Of a stretch of DNA of 6,434 nt, positions 1 to 4,251 are shown piece by piece; position 1 is the first letter of the stretch; every line of letters starts with the position of its first letter. The stretch spans positions 1 through 6,434 of the forward strand of contig JAUVKE010000154.1 of NCBI GenBank assembly GCA_030592105.1, written 5' to 3'. Below the pieces are notes generated by a model that was given only the letters and a program-made list of their open reading frames with translations, was not told the DNA's origin and searched no databases. This DNA comes from Desulfobacteraceae bacterium. Lineage in GTDB: Bacteria > Desulfobacterota > Desulfobacteria > Desulfobacterales > BuS5. Both the position numbers and the translations under genes were made by a program.

Positions 1-6
1 AGCAAT

Positions 7-94
7 AGACTGAGCTATAATAAAATTTAAAAACCTCTGGAACTCGTTACGCTCAAACAGTCAGAGTTTTTTAAATTTCACCATAGCTCAGTTT
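7..94. repeat. Long imperfect palindrome (about 34-bp arms, 20-nt loop)
   Basis: The outer arms 7-18 and 83-94 pair over 12 positions (TGAGCTAT against ATAGCTCA, extended outward, with one G-T wobble). After a short mismatched patch (19-22 against 79-82, with only 21-80 pairing), 23-33 pairs perfectly with 68-78 over 11 bp. Then 35-40 pairs with 61-66, the last pair being a wobble, and 34/67 is the only mismatch between these two blocks. Bases 41-60 form the loop. Pairing stops beyond 7 and 94, so the element looks complete inside the window. The size and two-block structure are larger than a simple terminator needs, so a dispersed palindromic (REP- or MITE-like) element is possible. Its copy number cannot be judged from one window. 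Confidence 0.75.
23..78. terminator. Candidate bidirectional intrinsic terminator
   Basis: This is the inner part of the 7-94 palindrome. A CTCTGG/TCAGAG stem (35-40 with 61-66) is flanked by an A-tract on the left (29-33) and a T-tract on the right (67-72). Read on either strand, the transcript therefore shows a short stem followed by a U-rich run. It lies about 100 nt beyond the alaS stop, so it could end the leftward recA-alaS message, and equally a rightward message from a convergent gene outside the window. The stem has only six pairs and the loop is 20 nt, so efficiency is uncertain. Confidence 0.5.
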
Positions 95-180
95 TAACAT
101 CTGGCCTTATGAAATTTATTATCTGAAAATCTATAGTTACTTTTGTTTTTCCTTTGGGTAATTTGCTGCAATCACCGCCT

Positions 181-2811
181 CTAACTAACAGCAGCAACAA
201 TATCACACGCCTTTTCAAGAGCCATATCAAGATTTTCAGGTTGTGTTCCCCCTGCCTGCGCCATATCCGGCCGTCCTCCCCCTCCCCCGCCAACCAGAGC
301 AGCGACTTCCTTTACTATTTTTCCTGCATGATATTTGCCGGTCAGATCTTTTGTAACAATGGTTAAAAGAAGCACTTTTGATCCGGAAATTGCCCCCAGA
401 ACAAATATCCCTGAGCCTACTTTATCTTTTAGCTGATCAGCCAGAGTTCTTAAGGCAGCTGGCGTATCAACTGAAACTTTTTTGGTTATAAGCTTAACAC
501 CGTTTATCTCTTTTATTTCATCTTCTTCTGATTCAGATTTTAAGCGTCCTATTTGTCCCTTTAATTTATCAACCTCTTTTTCCAGAGATTTAAAATCAGC
601 AAGATTTTTTTCTATTCTTTCAACAATTTTTTCAGGTTTTTCTTTTATGAGCTGCGCTGTTCCATAAACTATTCTTTCTGTTGTTTGAACGTATGATAAA
701 GCAGCCGCACCTGTTAATGCTTCAATTCTCCTTACACCGGAGGCAACACTCGATTCCTGGATAATTTTAAAAAGACCTGTCTCACCTGTGGAACAAAGAT
801 GTGTTCCTCCGCAAAGCTCCCTGCTAAAAGCAGATATTGATACAACCCTTACCCTGTCCCCATACTTTTCTTCAAAAAGGGCTGTTGCTCCGATCTTTTT
901 TGCCTCTTTCATGTCCATTTCCTGAATCATAACAGGAATATTTTCTCTTACCCTGCTGTTGACAAGGGCTTCTATTTCATTAAGTACCTTTATGCTAATC
1001 CTGGAAAAATGGGTGAAATCAAAACGAAGCCTGTCGTGGGCCACATGGGATCCGGCCTGCTTTACATGATCCCCTAAAATATTTTGCAAAACCCCGTGAA
1101 GAATATGGGTGGCAGTATGATTACGCGCTATATCCCTTCGCCGTCCCTGATCAACCTCAAGCAGAGCCTCAGCCCCTGTTTTTACTGTTCCCGATACTAC
1201 TTTCCCTTTATGGATTATAATTCCCGTGGGATTTTTAATGGTATTTAAAACCTTAATTTCAAAATCGACTCCTTTTATTTTTCCTGTATCCCCCACCTGT
1301 CCGCCGGATTCTCCATAAAAAGGGGTCGATTCTGTTACTATTTCAATACTCTGCCCAGAAGAAGCTTGTGGTGCCTCTGCTCCATCTTTTACAAGGAGGA
1401 AGATTTTCGAGCTTAATGAAAAATTATCATATCCCTTAAATTCAGATTTTACCCCATGGGAGGAAAGCTTTTTATAAGCATCTCCTGTTTGCGTAAAAAC
1501 AGTCGTAGATTTTGATTTTAACCGCTGCTCTTTCATCGATTTATCAAAGGCGTCCATATCAAGGGTCATATCTTCATCCCTGACAACATCCCGCACAATA
1601 TCAACGGGGAAGCCGAATGTATCATAAAGCTTAAATATTATCTCACCGGGAACGGTGGTCTCCCCCCTGGCCTTTAGTTCTGCAAGTGTATCATTTAACA
1701 GCCTTAATCCATTATCTAAAGTTTTGGAGAACTGAATCTCTTCATTTTCAATAATCTTCATTATAAAAGCCTTTGCATCCAGGAGCTCAGGATACGCAGG
1801 TTTCATAATATTAAAGAGTGTCTGCGCAGTTGTATTGAGAAAGGGGCGTGTAAGGCCGATGTTCCGGCCATAGCGTATGGCACGGCGCATGATCCTTCGC
1901 AACACATATCCACGTCCTTCATTTGAAGGTAAAACTCCGTCGCATATGAGAAAAGCAGCGGCTCTGGTATGATCTGCTATTACCTTCATGGAGATATCGG
2001 TTTGAAGAGAACTCCCATAGCTTTTTTCAGATAATGATTCAATTGTATTAATTATAGGTATAAAAAAATCGGTTTCATAATTGGTGGGCACATTCTGGAT
2101 AATTGCGCAAGGACGTTCCAGACCCATCCCTGTATCTATACTCGGCTTTGGCAGGGGAGTTAATTCCCCTGATTTATTCCTGTTATACTGCATAAATACC
2201 AGATTCCATATTTCAAGATACCTGTCACAATCGCATCCCACCATGCAGTCAGGTTTCAAGCAGCCAAAAGCTTCCCCCCTGTCAATATGAATTTCACTGC
2301 AGGGACCGCAGGGACCAGTATCCCCCATGGACCAGAAATTATCCTTTTCACCGCACCTTACTATCTTCTCATGGGGCAACCCCATATTTTTATTCCATAT
2401 GTTATAAGCATCATCATCATCTTTATAAATTGAAATAAGAAGTTTTTCTTTGGGAAGGCTGAAAACATTTAAGAGAAGATCCCATGCATATTCAATGGCT
2501 TTTTCCTTAAAATAATCTCCAAAAGAAAAATTTCCAAGCATTTCAAAAAAAGTGTGGTGCCGTGCCGTATAACCCACATTTTCAAGGTCATTATGCTTCC
2601 CGCCAGCGCGTACACATTTCTGGGATGTTACCGCTTGTGAATAGTCTTTTTTGTCTTCACCTAAAAATGTGCGTTTAAACTGTACCATGCCAGCATTAGT
2701 AAAAAGGAGGGTGGGGTCATCCACAGGAACAAGGGATGCGCTCCTTACAGTTTTATGCTTTTTTGTTTCAAAATATTCCAGAAACCGTTTCCGTATTTCA
2801 TTGCCGGTCAT
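181..2811 (-). CDS. alaS: Alanine--tRNA ligase (alanyl-tRNA synthetase)
   Basis: Cytosolic class II synthetase that charges tRNA-Ala with alanine using ATP and hydrolyses mischarged Ser- or Gly-tRNA-Ala. At 876 residues it matches the usual bacterial length, and all domains are present. The catalytic core (about 1-240) includes TSQKCVRAGGKHND (62-75), the motif 2 region RHHTFFEMLGNFSFGDYFK (84-102) and DTGPCGPCSEIH (164-175). A Cys-rich segment follows (C184, C189, C193, C195), a variant I recall from other anaerobes. The tRNA-recognition region lies at about 250-460. The editing domain carries the zinc/catalytic set HTATH (H565, H569) and CGGTH (C667, H671). A short coiled coil (about 735-765) leads to the C-Ala/DHHA1 domain with its glycine-rich loop GGGGGGRPDMAQAGG (841-855). 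The ATG start gives the canonical N-terminus (MTGNEIRKRFLEYF) and has a GGAG Shine-Dalgarno 6 nt upstream. It lies 13 bp after recA on the same strand and is probably co-transcribed with it. No key residue appears to be missing. Confidence 0.98.
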   Translation of the reverse strand: MTGNEIRKRFLEYFETKKHKTVRSASLVPVDDPTLLFTNAGMVQFKRTFLGEDKKDYSQAVTSQKCVRAGGKHNDLENVGYTARHHTFFEMLGNFSFGDYFKEKAIEYAWDLLLNVFSLPKEKLLISIYKDDDDAYNIWNKNMGLPHEKIVRCGEKDNFWSMGDTGPCGPCSEIHIDRGEAFGCLKPDCMVGCDCDRYLEIWNLVFMQYNRNKSGELTPLPKPSIDTGMGLERPCAIIQNVPTNYETDFFIPIINTIESLSEKSYGSSLQTDISMKVIADHTRAAAFLICDGVLPSNEGRGYVLRRIMRRAIRYGRNIGLTRPFLNTTAQTLFNIMKPAYPELLDAKAFIMKIIENEEIQFSKTLDNGLRLLNDTLAELKARGETTVPGEIIFKLYDTFGFPVDIVRDVVRDEDMTLDMDAFDKSMKEQRLKSKSTTVFTQTGDAYKKLSSHGVKSEFKGYDNFSLSSKIFLLVKDGAEAPQASSGQSIEIVTESTPFYGESGGQVGDTGKIKGVDFEIKVLNTIKNPTGIIIHKGKVVSGTVKTGAEALLEVDQGRRRDIARNHTATHILHGVLQNILGDHVKQAGSHVAHDRLRFDFTHFSRISIKVLNEIEALVNSRVRENIPVMIQEMDMKEAKKIGATALFEEKYGDRVRVVSISAFSRELCGGTHLCSTGETGLFKIIQESSVASGVRRIEALTGAAALSYVQTTERIVYGTAQLIKEKPEKIVERIEKNLADFKSLEKEVDKLKGQIGRLKSESEEDEIKEINGVKLITKKVSVDTPAALRTLADQLKDKVGSGIFVLGAISGSKVLLLTIVTKDLTGKYHAGKIVKEVAALVGGGGGGRPDMAQAGGTQPENLDMALEKACDIVAAVS

Positions 2812-2817
2812 TAATTA

Positions 2818-2821
2818 CTCC
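2818..2821 (-). promoter_or_regulatory. alaS ribosome binding site in the recA-alaS gap
   Basis: On the minus strand GGAG lies 6 nt before the alaS ATG, between the recA stop (2825-2827) and the start codon. It fixes the alaS start. It also shows that alaS is translated independently from the shared message, with no start-stop overlap. The 13-bp gap has no room for a promoter or terminator. Confidence 0.8.
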
Positions 2822-2824
2822 ATT

Positions 2825-3853
2825 TTATTCTTTTTTAGCATTTTTTTCTTCTTTTTTTATAAGTCCAATGGCTTCTTTGACTTTGAGATATAAAGAGTTA
2901 CTCAGCTCAGGATTTTCCATGAGATATTTTTTTACATTTTCTCTTCCCTGGCCGATCCGCTCTCCATTATATGAATACCACGCCCCGCTCTTATCGATAA
3001 CCCCCGCTTCAGCACCAACATCTAGAAGATCCCCTGCCATGGAAATACCTTCCCCATACATTAAATCAAACTCAGCTTCCATAAAAGGGGACGCAAGCTT
3101 ATTTTTTACTACTTTAACCCTGGTCCTGTTCCCAACAATATCCTGCCCTGATTTTATGGCCCCTATACGGCGGATATCTAATCTCACAGAAGAATAAAAT
3201 TTTAAGGCATTTCCACCTGTGGTTGTCTCGGGATTACCAAAAACCACACCTATTTTCATTCGGATTTGGTTTATGAATATCAATGTTGTCTTGGTTTTAC
3301 TGATTGAACCGGCAAGTTTACGGAGAGCCTGGGACATAAGCCTTGCCTGAAGCCCCATATGGGAATCCCCCATTTCTCCGTCTATTTCTGCTCTTGGAAC
3401 AAGGGCAGCAACAGAATCAATAACAAGAATATCCATGGCTCCGCTTCTGACCAGCATATCGGTTATTTCAAGAGCCTGCTCCCCTGTGTCCGGCTGTGCA
3501 ACCAGGAGCTCATCACAATTAACACCTATTTTTTTAGCATATTTAATATCAAGGGCATGTTCTGCATCAATAAATGCTGCGATCCCATCATTTTTTTGGG
3601 CATTTCCCACCACATGAAGTGCCAGGGTCGTCTTTCCCGATGACTCGGGCCCATAGATTTCAATGATTCTCCCCCTTGGAACCCCGCCTATACCTAGTGC
3701 CTTATCCAGTGCAAGGGAACTGGTTGAGATTGCAGGAATATCTTCAGCAGTCCTGTTGCCAAGCTTCATAATAGAACCTTTTCCAAATTGCCGTTCTATT
3801 TGAGAGATTGCGTTTTCAACAGCTTTTTCTTTTTCAGGCAATGCCGTGGGCAT
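2825..3853 (-). CDS. recA: Recombinase RecA
   Basis: ATP-dependent DNA strand-exchange protein. It forms filaments on single-stranded DNA, catalyses homologous pairing and stimulates LexA self-cleavage. Its 342 residues are close to the family norm. The N-terminal polymerisation helix (about 8-30, [20 protein letters not shown]) is followed by the Walker A loop GPESSGKT (68-75, K74), the catalytic glutamate in DAEHALD (E98) and Walker B ([11 protein letters not shown], 141-151, D146). Loop L1 is DGEMGDSH (158-165), N195-Q196 form the gamma-phosphate sensor region, and loop L2 is [14 protein letters not shown] (201-214). The C-terminal domain is complete (about 270-333). The final ten residues ([10 protein letters not shown]) are lysine-rich, whereas the E. 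coli RecA tail is strongly acidic. GGAGG 7 nt before the ATG supports the start. alaS follows after 13 bp, with no recX between them. No intein or frameshift is present. Confidence 0.99.
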   Translation of the reverse strand: MPTALPEKEKAVENAISQIERQFGKGSIMKLGNRTAEDIPAISTSSLALDKALGIGGVPRGRIIEIYGPESSGKTTLALHVVGNAQKNDGIAAFIDAEHALDIKYAKKIGVNCDELLVAQPDTGEQALEITDMLVRSGAMDILVIDSVAALVPRAEIDGEMGDSHMGLQARLMSQALRKLAGSISKTKTTLIFINQIRMKIGVVFGNPETTTGGNALKFYSSVRLDIRRIGAIKSGQDIVGNRTRVKVVKNKLASPFMEAEFDLMYGEGISMAGDLLDVGAEAGVIDKSGAWYSYNGERIGQGRENVKKYLMENPELSNSLYLKVKEAIGLIKKEEKNAKKE

Positions 3854-3860
3854 AAATCAT

Positions 3861-3865
3861 CCTCC
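3861..3865 (-). promoter_or_regulatory. recA ribosome binding site
   Basis: GGAGG on the minus strand lies 7 nt upstream of the recA ATG (3851-3853), a near-ideal Shine-Dalgarno sequence at standard spacing. It supports the chosen start for recA. Confidence 0.85.
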
Positions 3866-3970
3866 ATTAAATAGAATTTTACCAAATTTAAAGGCAACAA
3901 TGGGCTTTTAAAAAAATGCTGACTATATATTCATTCCCTTCCCAAAATTAATTTCCTAAAACCTTCTATT

Positions 3971-3999
3971 ATTATTCCAAAAATTATTCTTCAGGGCAA
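3971..3999 (-). promoter_or_regulatory. Candidate sigma-70 promoter for recA-alaS
   Basis: On the minus strand TTGCCC (3999-3994) is followed by a 17-bp spacer and AATAAT (3976-3971). A TGG immediately before the -10 gives an extended -10 match (TGn). The -35 matches the consensus at four of six positions and the -10 at five of six. Transcription would start near 3964 and leave a leader of about 110 nt before recA. Another -10-like element (TATATA, 3929-3924) lies closer but has no acceptable -35. This is a consensus match only. Confidence 0.4.
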
Positions 4000-4005
4000 A
4001 TGATT

Positions 4006-4015
4006 TATCCGGATA
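4006..4015. promoter_or_regulatory. Short dyad TATCCGGATA, possible operator
   Basis: This perfect 10-bp palindrome lies 7 bp upstream of the candidate recA -35 on the minus strand and directly next to the plus-strand TTGACT at 4017. The flanks extend the symmetry weakly (TGATT against TTTGA). It is GC-containing within an otherwise AT-rich region. It could be an operator for either divergent gene. It does not match the LexA box forms I know. Confidence 0.3.
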
Positions 4016-4150
4016 TTTGACTTTTAATAGAATTTTATATAAAAAGTTAACAAAGCGTAAAAAATTTTTTCGCAATTTCAGGACATTTGAGCATGACGTG
4101 GGAATTACTTCAGGCATAACCGCTTAATAACTCAGTAAATTCAAATGATA

Positions 4151-4203
4151 TTCTTTAATATTACCCTTACGGCACACTTAATGCTGCTTAAAATATTAAA
4201 GAA
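4151..4203. repeat. Perfect 12-bp inverted repeat flanking the sigma-54-like promoter
   Basis: TTCTTTAATATT (4151-4162) is the exact reverse complement of AATATTAAAGAA (4192-4203), with a 29-bp spacer. The arm centres are 41 bp apart, close to four helical turns, so two bound dimers would face the same side of the DNA. The spacer contains the -24/-12 element, and the right arm would overlap the predicted transcription start. Alternatives are an RNA hairpin in longer transcripts or chance in AT-rich DNA. The perfect 12-bp match makes chance less likely. Confidence 0.6.
4170..4185 (+). promoter_or_regulatory. Candidate sigma-54 (-24/-12) promoter for the acyl-CoA synthetase gene
   Basis: CGGCACACTTAATGCT matches the sigma-54 consensus TGGCACR-N4-TTGCW closely. 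GGCAC is complete, and the invariant GG (4171-4172) and GC (4183-4184) are separated by exactly 10 bp. The only departures are C for T at the first position and A for T at the first base of the -12 block. The start site would fall near 4195, giving a leader of about 57 nt. Sigma-54 promoters need an upstream-bound activator. Three TTCAGG copies (3990, 4077, 4109) lie at suitable distances, but none is an established activator site. Confidence 0.5.
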
Positions 4204-4238
4204 CAACTTCTGTGGACTGTCACAAATGTAATGTAAGT

Positions 4239-4246
4239 AAGGAAGG
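4239..4246 (+). promoter_or_regulatory. Ribosome binding site of the acyl-CoA synthetase gene
   Basis: AAGGAAGG lies 5 nt before the ATG at 4252. It is the only purine-rich Shine-Dalgarno-like element nearby, and it supports the start that places the conserved N-terminus (FQPKSIALVGAS) at residue 10. Confidence 0.7.
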
Positions 4247-4251
4247 AATTT

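Larger units (their letters stand above)
1..180. other. Intergenic region downstream of alaS
   Basis: This AT-rich stretch follows the alaS stop codon and runs to the window edge. Its left half is taken up by a long imperfect palindrome (7-94), annotated separately. In positions 95-180 I see no convincing gene, RNA or promoter. Open frames reading through it on the minus strand start inside alaS in another frame and have no ribosome binding site of their own. Confidence 0.6.
3870..4037. repeat. 12-bp direct repeat (AATAGAATTTTA), two copies
   Basis: AATAGAATTTTA occurs perfectly at 3870-3881 and 4026-4037, so the copy starts are 156 bp apart. The first copy lies just upstream of the recA Shine-Dalgarno. 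The second falls in the spacer of the weak plus-strand promoter at 4017-4043. A shared regulator of the two divergent genes is one possibility. AT-rich sequence makes chance matches more likely, so a functional role is unproven. Confidence 0.4.
3854..4251. other. Divergent intergenic control region between recA and the acyl-CoA synthetase gene
   Basis: This 398-bp AT-rich region has no credible coding frame; the ATG at 4093 opens only an eight-codon frame. It separates two divergent genes and contains several candidate signals annotated separately: a sigma-70-like promoter for recA, a short dyad at 4006-4015, a 12-bp direct repeat, and a sigma-54-like promoter inside a 12-bp inverted repeat. 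A second, weaker plus-strand promoter may exist at 4017-4043 (TTGACT, 15-bp spacer, TATAAA), although that spacer is short. I found no standard LexA operator. Confidence 0.7.

Noticed and set aside
78..293. 71-codon minus-strand frame running off the 3' end of alaS
   Set aside because: Its start lies inside alaS in another frame, it has no Shine-Dalgarno, and the sequence is low-complexity arginine/leucine-rich at the start. It is best explained as a shadow of the coding strand.
275..295. G-rich tract on the minus strand (runs of five G) that could suggest a G-quadruplex
   Set aside because: It encodes the conserved glycine-rich loop of the AlaRS C-terminal domain, and only two runs exceed two G, so a stable three-tetrad structure is not supported.
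2590..2640. Possible frameshift or unusual insertion near the AlaRS N-terminus
   Set aside because: The frame is continuous and the catalytic motifs follow in the expected order and spacing. The Cys-rich segment at residues 184-195 is a known variant, not a disruption.
2736..3197. 153-codon plus-strand frame opposite recA
   Set aside because: It is antisense to the strongly conserved recA and alaS 5' coding sequence, has Phe/Ser-rich composition typical of antisense frames, and lacks its own ribosome binding site.
4211..4224. TGTGGACTGTCACA as a CRP/FNR-type operator
   Set aside because: The TGTG and CACA arms are 2 bp closer than in a CRP site, the core symmetry fails at the fifth position, and it lies downstream of the predicted start. 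It is too weak to annotate.
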